From a virus: a DNA stretch of 41,948 nt. Numbering within the stretch: position 1 is the stretch's first letter; each line of letters starts with the position of its first letter. This document shows, piece after piece, positions 34,093-41,865 of the stretch. The translations under genes were made by a program, and so were the position numbers. The notes beneath the pieces are model-generated. The model searched no databases and had not been told where the DNA came from. It saw only the letters and a program-made list of their open reading frames with translations. The DNA is taken from IMG/VR virus record IMGVR_UViG_3300035698_030367, positions 1-41,948 of that record. One strand, 5' to 3'.

Positions 34093-35094
34093 ATGACAAC
34101 TTCGGAAATAATAAAAAAGTTATTTCAATATTATAATAGCAAAGACGATGATTCTTTTGTTCAAACTGCAAGAGAATATATTTCACGTGAAAAGAGAAAA
34201 AAACACAATGTGGTTGTAAAAGAACTAGAAAAAGCGCTGTATAGTGAAGGATTCACTTCTCCAAATAAACGTGTAAAAGATTATCTACCAATTCCTAGAG
34301 ATACGGAAAATGGATTTCCATTGCTTGAGATCCAGAATTTTGATTATAGTTTAGATGGAATTGTCTTGCCAGATAAAACTAAATATCAACTTAAACAAAT
34401 AACAAAAGAATTTAAAGATGCTGACATTTTGGCAACTTACAACCTGGAGCATAAAAAAAAGGTTCTATTATGTGGTGCCCCAGGAACAGGAAAAACTTTT
34501 TCTGCACAAATAGTTAGTTCTATTTTGAATATACCATTGGTTTATATTCGTTTTGATGCAATAATTTCATCTTATCTAGGAGAAACAGCAACAAATTTGC
34601 GTAAAGTGTTTGATTATATTGAAAATGGTACATGGATAGTTCTTTTTGATGAAGTTGATATTATTGGAAAGAACAGAGATGATGATCATGATCACGGAGA
34701 GATAAAAAGAGTAGTTAATAATTTTTTACAAATGCTTGATAATATCAAAGGTGAAAGCATTATTTTTGCTGCGACTAATCATCAACATATGCTTGATTCG
34801 GCTATATGGAGGCGTTTTGATGAAGTGGTGTATTATGAATTACCAAATCAGAAGAACAGAGAGGTGTTGTTTAACCTTTTTATAAAGGCTATAAAAAGAA
34901 TGCCTAATATTGATACTGCGAAAATTGCAAAAAAGACTTCTGGATTTTCTCCATCTGATATTAAAATGGTTATTGAAAATGCAATAAAAGTAACTATATT
35001 GGATTCAAGAAATAAATTATCAATGAAGGATATAAACGAAGCAATAAATAATTTTATTCGCAGAGAAAAAGTTAAAAATAATAAAATTAGATAA
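34093..35094 (+). CDS. ietA: AAA-family ATPase of an IetAS-like defence pair
   Basis: After an N-terminal helical region (1-110), the AAA core shows Walker A GAPGTGKT (128-135), Walker B VLFDEVD (183-189), sensor 1 AATN (226-229) and arginine finger WRRFD (239-243). The next gene starts on the last base of its stop (TAATG), so both are translated together. This exact pair, a small AAA ATPase and an S8 protease, was reported as a plasmid-stability pair and later as the anti-phage system IetAS. Length 333. Confidence 0.85.
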   Translation: MTTSEIIKKLFQYYNSKDDDSFVQTAREYISREKRKKHNVVVKELEKALYSEGFTSPNKRVKDYLPIPRDTENGFPLLEIQNFDYSLDGIVLPDKTKYQLKQITKEFKDADILATYNLEHKKKVLLCGAPGTGKTFSAQIVSSILNIPLVYIRFDAIISSYLGETATNLRKVFDYIENGTWIVLFDEVDIIGKNRDDDHDHGEIKRVVNNFLQMLDNIKGESIIFAATNHQHMLDSAIWRRFDEVVYYELPNQKNREVLFNLFIKAIKRMPNIDTAKIAKKTSGFSPSDIKMVIENAIKVTILDSRNKLSMKDINEAINNFIRREKVKNNKIR

Positions 35095-37748
35095 TGGAAA
35101 AATATCCTCATTTGAAACTCCCTGTTTTTCAGGGCAATATTGAAAGGAAGAAGCCATCAAATTTTGGTGGTGGTTTTTTATTTCCGCCTGATCGAATAAA
35201 GGAAAAATATACGAAAGAAGTTGTGGAAAATGTTAATAGTCTTGAAGCTTCTTTTTCTGATTTGAAAAAGAAATTTTCAGGAAAAATAGATCCCACTTTA
35301 ATTTATGAGATAGAAATTAATCAAAGTGTTTCTTCTGATAATTTTGCTAAAAATTTATTAGGTATGGGGATTCACGTATTGTCGAGATATGAGGATGGAA
35401 AAAGACTGTGGGTTGTTTTTAGTGATGGCGAAAATTTTGATGATTTTAAAAATAAAATTACAAGATATTCAACACCTATCGGAAAACAAGTTTTAGAAAA
35501 TGCATTTATAGATAAAGATTTAAATATAAATATAGATGAGTCAATAAAAATAAGAGAATTTTATAAAAAAGAAGGGTTACTTAATTCTGATTATTTTTTA
35601 GTAAAAGAAAAGGCAAAAATACATGGTAAAATTGATAATGTAAAAATTAACTTTTTAAAACAAGACATAAATTACAAAAAGAGTATAGTATTAAAATTAA
35701 AAAAATATCATGATGGAAATTATGATATGTTTAATGCCATAGAATCATTGAAAGATATACCCATTGAACAAAAAATTGGAAAGAAATTATTAGATACACC
35801 TCTGCATAGTTCTCCTGAATTTATAGATTTAGAGTTGTGGAAGATAGAGGACTATCCTCAGAAGAATATCGATTTTATTAAGCAGTTAAAAGAAGCTTAT
35901 AATAATCAATCAGTATTTCAAATAACTGATGAATTAATAACGAAGTCTTTTGTGTTGTTGAGGATAAAACTAACACAAAGAATCTTTGATGAAATAATTC
36001 AATTTAAGGAGGTTTCAAGAGCGGATAGACCCTCCATTATTGAGTTTAGTCCAAGTGAGTATAGTGCTCCAGATATATCAAACATTGATATTGGTGAACC
36101 ATTGGAAAATGCAACAGGTATTTTGATTATAGACTCTGGGATTATTTCTAATCACCCGATGCTTGAAAAAAATATTGGAGGTGAAGAAAATTTTCAGAGT
36201 GGAGAAGGGAGTGTTCATGATAGTGTTGGGCATGGCACAGCTGTGGCTGGATGTGCTGTTTATGGTGATGTTGAAAAGTGTTTAGAAGAGAAAACATTTT
36301 CTCCTTCAAATTGGTTGTTTTCTGCAAAATTGATGTATGCTGAAAAAAATGAAATAACCAAGGAGGTTATGGCAAGATATGATGAGGAGAAACTTGTTGA
36401 GCATCAGTTTGGTGATGCAATTGAAAGTTTTATTTCGAATCCGGATTATCATATTAAGGTGGTAAATGTTTCGCTTGGGAATAGTAATGAAGTTTGGCAA
36501 AAGGATTATTATAGACAACTACCCTTTGCTTCTCTTATCGATGAACTAGCTTACAGGTTTCCTGATATTGTATTTATTGTTTCTTCGGGCAATAAAAATC
36601 CTTTTGACGTTTTCAGTTCAATTAATGAAATTATTGATAATTATCCAGAATATTTAATTAGTGATGAGTATAAAATCGTTAATCCTGCCACTTCTGCATT
36701 AGCAATTTCAGTTGGATCGATAGCTGGAAAAAACCGTATCATGGGTGAACGTCATGGATCAGAAGAAATAAAGACTTCTATTGCTGATGAGCATCAACCA
36801 TCACCGTTTACGAGAACAGGAAGCGGTATTAATGGCATGGTTAAGCCTGACCTAGTTGAATATGGAGGCAATTTGATTTTATCTGAAATTCACGGTCATA
36901 TAAGAGAAGATATTGGTGGTAAAATCGCTGTATTAAATAATAGCATCGTTGATAATATTATAAAGTTTGAATCTGGAAGTAGTTTTTCAGCATCAAAAGT
37001 TTCTCACCTTACGGGAAAGCTGGCTAATAAATATCCTCAAAAGTCGTCTAATTTTATAAAAAATCTTTTATTATTGGGAGCGGATTATCCATTCAGTCCT
37101 AAGAATAATTTTTATGGAGACTTTTCTGCAGATAAATCTAGCCAAGTTCATTTATCTGTGTGTGGATATGGTTTGAGTAGTTATGATAGAGCAATTAATT
37201 CTTTTGATAATAGAACGGTGTTGTGGGATGAGGGGAAAATTGCGCTTGATCAAATAAAGGTTTACTCTTTAAAATTGCCAGAAGTTTTTTTCTCAGAGAA
37301 AGGGAAGAAGAAGATTGTAGTAACTTTAACCTTTAATCCTGAAACACGGTCTACTCGTGGAGATAGCTATATTGGGAATAAGATGGAATTTCATTTATTC
37401 CACTCAATAAATCCAGAAGTATTAATAGAAAAATATGGTGTTATATCTGAAGAGATAGAACATGCGGGTGTTCCTGAAGATATAGCAGACTATGAAATAA
37501 AGTTGACTCCTGGTGTTAATATTAGAAAATCAGGATGTCATCAAAAGGCATGGAAAGAGTACAAGAGGGAGCCACAAAAGACCCCTTCAACTCCTATTTC
37601 TTTGGTTTTGCTAAATTATAATAAGTGGATAGCAGACGAAAAAAGATTGCAAGATTATTGTGTGTCGGTTACATTTGAGCATGAAAAAGAGATTGATTTG
37701 TATAATAATATAAGAGCAAATATTAGAACAAGAACCAGAATTAGATAG
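35094..37748 (+). CDS. ietS: S8 subtilisin-like protease of an IetAS-like defence pair
   Basis: The 884-residue protein has a long N-terminal region of unknown fold (1-335), then a peptidase S8 domain with D347 (ILIIDSGI), H380 (GHGTAVAG) and S630 (GSSFSAS, in place of the usual GTSxAxP); IVFIVSSGN provides the oxyanion Asn. There is no signal peptide, so it is cytosolic, in keeping with defence use. A beta-rich C-terminal domain follows (about 700-884). It is translationally coupled to the AAA ATPase gene, which may gate its activity. Confidence 0.88.
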   Translation: MEKYPHLKLPVFQGNIERKKPSNFGGGFLFPPDRIKEKYTKEVVENVNSLEASFSDLKKKFSGKIDPTLIYEIEINQSVSSDNFAKNLLGMGIHVLSRYEDGKRLWVVFSDGENFDDFKNKITRYSTPIGKQVLENAFIDKDLNINIDESIKIREFYKKEGLLNSDYFLVKEKAKIHGKIDNVKINFLKQDINYKKSIVLKLKKYHDGNYDMFNAIESLKDIPIEQKIGKKLLDTPLHSSPEFIDLELWKIEDYPQKNIDFIKQLKEAYNNQSVFQITDELITKSFVLLRIKLTQRIFDEIIQFKEVSRADRPSIIEFSPSEYSAPDISNIDIGEPLENATGILIIDSGIISNHPMLEKNIGGEENFQSGEGSVHDSVGHGTAVAGCAVYGDVEKCLEEKTFSPSNWLFSAKLMYAEKNEITKEVMARYDEEKLVEHQFGDAIESFISNPDYHIKVVNVSLGNSNEVWQKDYYRQLPFASLIDELAYRFPDIVFIVSSGNKNPFDVFSSINEIIDNYPEYLISDEYKIVNPATSALAISVGSIAGKNRIMGERHGSEEIKTSIADEHQPSPFTRTGSGINGMVKPDLVEYGGNLILSEIHGHIREDIGGKIAVLNNSIVDNIIKFESGSSFSASKVSHLTGKLANKYPQKSSNFIKNLLLLGADYPFSPKNNFYGDFSADKSSQVHLSVCGYGLSSYDRAINSFDNRTVLWDEGKIALDQIKVYSLKLPEVFFSEKGKKKIVVTLTFNPETRSTRGDSYIGNKMEFHLFHSINPEVLIEKYGVISEEIEHAGVPEDIADYEIKLTPGVNIRKSGCHQKAWKEYKREPQKTPSTPISLVLLNYNKWIADEKRLQDYCVSVTFEHEKEIDLYNNIRANIRTRTRIR

Positions 37749-37799
37749 AGATTTTATGTTGAAAAAGAATAATGATAAATTTTTTGCAACTTATCCACA

Positions 37800-37828
37800 T
37801 TGACCAAGCACCTAAAATTTGCTATACT
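37800..37828 (+). promoter_or_regulatory. strong sigma-70-type promoter upstream of ftsK
   Basis: TTGACC (37800-37805), a 17-base spacer and TATACT (37823-37828) match the consensus well, the best promoter in the window. The start is expected near 37834-37836, which is the first base of the structured RNA described next. It serves that RNA, ftsK or both. Confidence 0.8.
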
Positions 37829-37833
37829 AATAA

Positions 37834-37988
37834 TATAGATATCCTAATCCCTTGCTTATTATAGAGCTAGGGATTTTTTGTTAGATATCTATAACGATTC
37901 CCCAATCGTATCTTCTTCGCCTTATCACGCATTCAATCGTGCAGTTTTGCATATGGACGCTTCGATAAGGAAGCGTCTTTTCGTTTTT
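37834..37988 (+). ncRNA. candidate structured RNA or attenuated ftsK leader
   Basis: From the predicted start, TATAGATATC (37834-37843) pairs perfectly with 37884-37893. It encloses AATCCCT/AGGGATT (37846-37852 with 37869-37875), which is followed by TTTTTT. Next is ACGATT-CCCC-AATCGT (37894-37909). The end is a terminator-like hairpin at 37956-37977. CCTTATC (37920-37926) can also pair with GATAAGG (37964-37970), the loop of that hairpin plus one base, so a pseudoknot or switch is possible. About 150 nt. Not matched to any known family by me. Confidence 0.55.
37956..37988 (+). terminator. terminator-like hairpin 50 bases before ftsK
   Basis: GACGCTTC (37956-37963) pairs perfectly with GAAGCGTC (37970-37977) around GATAAG, then TTTTCGTTTTT follows. 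It stands between the promoter and the ftsK start, so it either ends a short RNA or regulates read-through into ftsK. Confidence 0.75.
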
Positions 37989-38029
37989 AACGAGAGGACA
38001 AAAATAAAAACAAAAATAAAAAAATCAAT

Positions 38030-40138
38030 ATGTTCTTTCGTAAAAAACGTAAACGAAAAAAACAATTTTCATTATGGCTTGGTTTTAGTTTGGGCAGAGA
38101 AGCTCAACAAGGAATTTGGGTTATAATTTTATTGCTGGGAGTTTTTGCAACTGGTCTTAGTTTGTTTGGTCAAGCTGGGGAGATCGGTTTTTATATTAAT
38201 GCTATCCTTGTTTATTTATTTGGTAATGCTAAATGGTCATTGCCAGTGTTGCTTGGGTTTACGGCGATTAGTTTAGTTCATGATAAAGAGAAAGGTTTTG
38301 ACAGTGCCAATATAATTGGGCTGTTTTTATTTTTGGCAAGTATTTCATCATTGTTGTATTTTTATTCTTTTATAATTGGTGGTGGTGTAGTTGGACAACA
38401 AATTGTAGAATTTGTTTTACCATATGTTGGACCATGGATTGCAGCTGCGATTTTTTCAAGTGGTTTGTTGGTGTCCTTGCTTTTGCTACTTGATACAAGC
38501 ATAGAAAGATTAATAGGAAAAGAAAGTATTATTTTTCGTATTATTGTTTTTGTGTTTAGTATTGTTTTTAGACCGTTTATAAGAAAAGATTTTGATGATG
38601 AATATGAGGAAGAAGAAGACGAGGAGGATGAAGATAAAGAGGAAGATGAGGAAGAAGAGGAGAGCAGTAATGGTAAGACGGTGGTCAAAGAATATAAAAT
38701 TGAAGAAGAGGATGATGGCGATAAAAAACAAGAGGATTTTTCTTGGGCAAAAAGTAATGTTAAAATGGATATTCCTTTGAGTTTGCTAAAGAATAAACCA
38801 AAGAAGCCTAATAGTGGTAATATTGATCGTAATCAAGATGTTATAAAAAAAACTCTTTTAGATTTTGGAGTTCCTGTGAATATGGGAGAAGTGCGAGTTG
38901 GTCCTACTGTAACTCAATATACTTTTAAGCCGTCTAAAGGAATATCGGTATCTCGTGTTAAAGCCTTGTCTGATGATTTGGCACTTAATTTGGCAGTTCA
39001 CCCAGTGAGGATTGAAGCACCAATTCCCGGTAAGTCATTGGTGGGGTTGGAAGTCCCTAATCAAACTAAGGTGATAGTATCACTTAAAGAAATATTACAG
39101 TCAAAGAAATTCAAAAGTCGCAAAAGCAATATGATGGTATCATTAGGGCGAGATGTTTCAGGTCAGGTTTGGTTGGATGATTTGGCAAAGATGCCCCATC
39201 TTTTAATTGCAGGATCTACTGGGAGTGGGAAAAGTATAGGGATTCATTCTCTGATTACAACTTTACTTTATCAAAATAATCCAGATGATCTTAAAATGAT
39301 TTTGATTGATGTGAAACAGGTCGAACTTACTGTTTATGATAAATTGCCATATTTAGTAGCTCCAGTTATCACAGACAATAAACGTGCAATTAGATCTTTG
39401 CAATGGTGTTTGGGAGAGATGGAAAGAAGGCTTGAAAAATTAAAAGAGGCAGGCTGTCAGAATATCGCAGATTATAATAAAAAGAAAAAAGAGCGTATGC
39501 CATATTTGGTAGTAGTGGTAGATGAATTGGGAGACCTTATGTCTACAGCCAAGAAAGAAGTGGAAGGACCCATTATTCGTCTTGGACAAAAGTCACGTGC
39601 AGCTGGGATTCATATGATTCTAGCAACGCAAAGACCAAGTGTCGATATTTTGTCAGGTCTCATTAAGGCAAACATGCCAGCTCGTATGGCATTCTCTGTT
39701 ACGTCTTCAGTGAATTCAAAAACCATTCTTGATTTTACTGGAGCAGAAAAATTGTTAGGGCAGGGTGATATGTTGTATATTAATTCTACCTCACCGAGTC
39801 CAATGAGAATACAAGGAGCTTATGTTGATAAGAGTGAAGTGAAAGCAGTGGTTAATTTTATTAAAAAGAAAGCAGGAAAAGGAGAATATATTAAAGAGAT
39901 AACAGAGAAAGTGCAAGGTGGTTTTAATTTGGATTCTAGTGATGAAGATGAGGATGATTTACTGCAGGAATCTAAGGAATTAATTTTAAATAGTGGTAAG
40001 GCTTCAGCTACAATGCTTCAGAGTCAATTAGCTATTGGTTACCCAAGAGCTAATCGGATTTTGACTATTTTGGAAAAGCAGGGGATAGTTGGTCCTTCGG
40101 TGCAGAATAAACCAAGAGAGGTTTATGCTAGTAAATAA
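38030..40138 (+). CDS. ftsK: DNA translocase FtsK
   Basis: Residues 1-185 contain four membrane segments (for example GIWVIILLLGVFATGLSLFG). A very acidic linker (188-235) follows, then the alpha/beta motor with Walker A AGSTGSGKS (394-402) and Walker B VVVDEL (496-501). The C-terminal winged-helix gamma domain (about 640-702) reads DNA polarity. It pumps chromosomal DNA through the division septum and activates Xer recombination. A complete membrane-anchored FtsK is a chromosomal, not phage, gene. The start is ATG 38030. Confidence 0.95.
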   Translation: MFFRKKRKRKKQFSLWLGFSLGREAQQGIWVIILLLGVFATGLSLFGQAGEIGFYINAILVYLFGNAKWSLPVLLGFTAISLVHDKEKGFDSANIIGLFLFLASISSLLYFYSFIIGGGVVGQQIVEFVLPYVGPWIAAAIFSSGLLVSLLLLLDTSIERLIGKESIIFRIIVFVFSIVFRPFIRKDFDDEYEEEEDEEDEDKEEDEEEEESSNGKTVVKEYKIEEEDDGDKKQEDFSWAKSNVKMDIPLSLLKNKPKKPNSGNIDRNQDVIKKTLLDFGVPVNMGEVRVGPTVTQYTFKPSKGISVSRVKALSDDLALNLAVHPVRIEAPIPGKSLVGLEVPNQTKVIVSLKEILQSKKFKSRKSNMMVSLGRDVSGQVWLDDLAKMPHLLIAGSTGSGKSIGIHSLITTLLYQNNPDDLKMILIDVKQVELTVYDKLPYLVAPVITDNKRAIRSLQWCLGEMERRLEKLKEAGCQNIADYNKKKKERMPYLVVVVDELGDLMSTAKKEVEGPIIRLGQKSRAAGIHMILATQRPSVDILSGLIKANMPARMAFSVTSSVNSKTILDFTGAEKLLGQGDMLYINSTSPSPMRIQGAYVDKSEVKAVVNFIKKKAGKGEYIKEITEKVQGGFNLDSSDEDEDDLLQESKELILNSGKASATMLQSQLAIGYPRANRILTILEKQGIVGPSVQNKPREVYASK

Positions 40139-40180
40139 TCTTTATAAAAACTTTATAATTTCTTGAGCTTTTCTTCATAC

Positions 40181-40208
40181 ACGATCATGTATACTTATGG
40201 TCGTTTTT
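40181..40208 (+). terminator. rho-independent terminator after ftsK
   Basis: ACGATCA (40181-40187) pairs with TGGTCGT (40198-40204), allowing one wobble, with a long T-run behind (40204-40211). It ends ftsK about 43 bases after the stop. Confidence 0.75.
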
Positions 40209-40254
40209 TTTGTGCTAATTTTACGAGAAAGGTAGTGCAAAATTGAGTAAATTG

Positions 40255-40263
40255 TGTTATATT
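40255..40263 (+). promoter_or_regulatory. putative extended -10 promoter
   Basis: TG (40255-40256), one base, then TATATT (40258-40263) forms an extended -10 element; a weak GTGCAA lies 17 bases upstream. Transcription would start near 40270, where the first hairpin begins (40269). Confidence 0.45.
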
Positions 40264-40268
40264 TTCAT

Positions 40269-40340
40269 GTTGCTGTATATCCACAGTAACAATTTGACTT
40301 ATCACTGGATTACGTTAACATCCCCCGTGATAAGTTTTTT
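40269..40340 (+). ncRNA. candidate small RNA with terminator hairpin
   Basis: Two hairpins follow the predicted start: GTTGCTGT/ACAGTAAC (40269-40276 with 40283-40290), then ACTTATCAC/GTGATAAGT (40297-40305 with 40327-40335), perfect over nine pairs with a 21-base loop and a TTTTTT tail. A transcript of about 70 nt would end there. The loop holds GTTAAC and a CCCCC run exposed for pairing. It matches no RNA family I know. Confidence 0.4.
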
Positions 40341-40350
40341 AATTAAACAA

Positions 40351-40374
40351 AAAGACGGCTAACAATCCGTCTTT
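40351..40374 (-). terminator. hairpin, terminator-like on the minus strand
   Basis: AAAGACGG (40351-40358) pairs perfectly with CCGTCTTT (40367-40374). On the minus strand the stem is followed by a T-rich stretch (complement of the A-run at 40341-40350), so it could stop antisense transcripts; the plus side lacks a good T-run. Confidence 0.45.
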
Positions 40375-40379
40375 CCTAG

Positions 40380-40412
40380 CTCAAATAAAGGAAATGCAGT
40401 CCTTTGCTTGAG
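40380..40412 (+). other. 13-pair imperfect hairpin
   Basis: Bases 40380-40392 pair with 40400-40412 with one mismatch and one wobble; the core AAAGGA/TCCTTT is perfect. It adds to the string of hairpins between ftsK and the recombinase gene. No T-run follows. Confidence 0.55.
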
Positions 40413-40440
40413 TTAATGTAATTCTAGCATGGGCAAGTCT

Positions 40441-40463
40441 AATTATACAATAGTTGTATGATT
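40441..40463. repeat. inverted repeat upstream of Xer-type gene
   Basis: AATTATACAA (40441-40450), a three-base centre and TTGTATGATT (40454-40463) form a nearly perfect inverted repeat. Its size and place between ftsK and a Xer-type gene raise the possibility of a recombinase or regulator site, but the arms do not match the usual dif consensus. Confidence 0.4.
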
Positions 40464-40486
40464 TTCTTGTCTAGCTAACAAATGCG

Positions 40487-40702
40487 ATGAATAAATCAAA
40501 CCACAAAGCCGTGGGCAGATATTGCTATGGCGGAAAAATCTACGCTGGACAGTGTGAACACTGTGGAGGCGAACATCATTTAACAATCGAGCAGGCACAG
40601 GAGTTGGTAAATAGTAGCTACATCCGACCCCAAACAAAATTGCAACAAACAATGAAAAGTCGAGTTGCGGTTATGCAAAAAGCATTTAGTTTATTCTTAT
40701 AA
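40487..40702 (+). CDS. small zinc-ribbon-like protein, 71 aa
   Basis: The product has C13, C23 and C26 with H30/H31 (CEHCGGEHH), a likely zinc site, followed by a helical segment (LTIEQAQELV) and a hydrophobic tail. It starts at ATG 40487 and is followed at once by a terminator. No clear family; it could be a small DNA- or RNA-binding factor. The overlapping antisense frame is ignored. Confidence 0.55.
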   Translation: MNKSNHKAVGRYCYGGKIYAGQCEHCGGEHHLTIEQAQELVNSSYIRPQTKLQQTMKSRVAVMQKAFSLFL

Positions 40703-40726
40703 GCCTCTATCCATGAGGCATTTTTT
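40703..40726 (+). terminator. rho-independent terminator just before the recombinase gene
   Basis: GCCTC (40703-40707) pairs with GAGGC (40715-40719), loop of seven, then ATTTTTT. It lies immediately after the zinc-ribbon gene stop and only seven bases before the recombinase ATG. Confidence 0.7.
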
Positions 40727-40732
40727 AGTTTT

Positions 40733-41641
40733 ATGAAGTTATCAGAAGCAGGTTTAATCTTTTTCAGATGGTGTGAACTGGAAAAAGATTATTCTAAAAA
40801 AACGGTGTTCAATTATGAACATCATTTCAGACATTTTTTCGAATGGGCTGGAAATATCAATTTAAAAGAGATCGATGATGATTTTGTTTTGAAGTATAAA
40901 AGTTATTTACTTGATTCAGACAATGTTTATCATAAGAATAGGAAAATAAAAAAGTCGACAGTGGGAGAAAAAATGAAAGTGATTCGTAATTTTCTCACAT
41001 GTATGGATCTCAAAGGTATAAAAACACTGCATCTATCTAGGGTGCCAAAAGGGGTGAGGGCGGATGACAGAATGGTCTTTTTTACTCAGGGTGAGTTTAA
41101 AAAAATGATTGCAACAATTAACACCGAAAATGTTGAAGGTAAAAGAAACAGGGCAATACTCGAAGTACTTTTTGCCACAGGCATGAGACTAGAGGAAACT
41201 ATTAGGTTAAATAAGGACATAGACATAGATTGTGGAGAGGTGATTGTTCAAGGTAAGTTTGATAAGATCAGAACAGTGTATCTTAACAAGAGAGCAATGT
41301 ATTGGATTAATACATATCTTAAAACAAGAAATGATGACTATCCGGCACTTTTTACATTTGTTAGAAAAAGGAACGAATGGACAGAAATCAATAAAGGCAG
41401 AATTGGAAAAAGGTCACTTCAAGAGGTGGTTAAAAAATATGTGAGACTAGCCGGGCTTAGAGGCGATATATCTACTCACAGTTTCAGACATTCATTTGCC
41501 ACCCACATGTTAAAGCAGGGAGCTGATTTGAGGGCAGTCCAAATGTTCTTAGGTCACAGTGACTTAAGGAGTACTCAAATATACACTCATTACGTAAACC
41601 CAGAACTCAAACAAATTCATAGCAGATTAATGAACTTTTAG
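40733..41641 (+). CDS. Xer-type tyrosine recombinase
   Basis: The N-terminal SAM-like core-binding domain (about 1-105) is followed by a catalytic domain with R152 (TGMRLEE), K175 (QGKFDKIR), H249-x-x-R252 (HSFRHSF), H275 (LGHSD) and Y284 (YTHY). At 302 residues this is the size of XerC/XerD. Position beyond ftsK suggests it resolves chromosome dimers at dif; it could equally be the integrase that inserted nearby elements. Its ATG follows a terminator by seven bases, so read-through or an unseen promoter controls it. Confidence 0.9.
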   Translation: MKLSEAGLIFFRWCELEKDYSKKTVFNYEHHFRHFFEWAGNINLKEIDDDFVLKYKSYLLDSDNVYHKNRKIKKSTVGEKMKVIRNFLTCMDLKGIKTLHLSRVPKGVRADDRMVFFTQGEFKKMIATINTENVEGKRNRAILEVLFATGMRLEETIRLNKDIDIDCGEVIVQGKFDKIRTVYLNKRAMYWINTYLKTRNDDYPALFTFVRKRNEWTEINKGRIGKRSLQEVVKKYVRLAGLRGDISTHSFRHSFATHMLKQGADLRAVQMFLGHSDLRSTQIYTHYVNPELKQIHSRLMNF

Positions 41642-41651
41642 TCTATCGTTT

Positions 41652-41680
41652 GGTGGGAGAATGCCTTGCATTATCCCACC
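41652..41680 (+). other. 13-pair hairpin after the recombinase gene
   Basis: GGTGGGAGAATGC (41652-41664) pairs with GCATTATCCCACC (41668-41680) around CTT, with a single G-A mismatch. It lies 11 bases after the recombinase stop and has no T-run. It may protect the mRNA end or mark a recombination site. The rest of the 307-base gene-free end (41642-41948) shows only this, the terminator below and AT-rich DNA. Confidence 0.6.
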
Positions 41681-41830
41681 GTTATGGTAAAGTAAGAGTA
41701 GATTTACAATAGAATAAACAAGAAAATAGTATTTTTTAGCAAGAACGGAGAATAATCCATACATCCAGCATTTATTCGAAAAAAGATGATGTAGGGGCAA
41801 AATCGTTCAATATATTGCAACATTAGCATA

Positions 41831-41865
41831 AAAAAGGCTACAAAATAATATTTTGTAGCCTTTTT
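41831..41865. terminator. bidirectional rho-independent terminator
   Basis: AAAAAGGCTACAAAAT (41831-41846) pairs perfectly over 16 bases with 41850-41865 around AAT, with A-run and T-run on the two sides. It can stop transcription from both strands and closes the recombinase unit. Confidence 0.85.

Noticed and set aside
37878-38126. Open frame over the ftsK leader
   Set aside because: Starts with TTG in a hairpin region and crosses the terminator-like hairpin; the product has no recognisable domain.
38362-38731. Ser- and Phe-rich antisense frames
   Set aside because: They mirror the acidic GAG/GAT repeat linker of FtsK and have no own signals.
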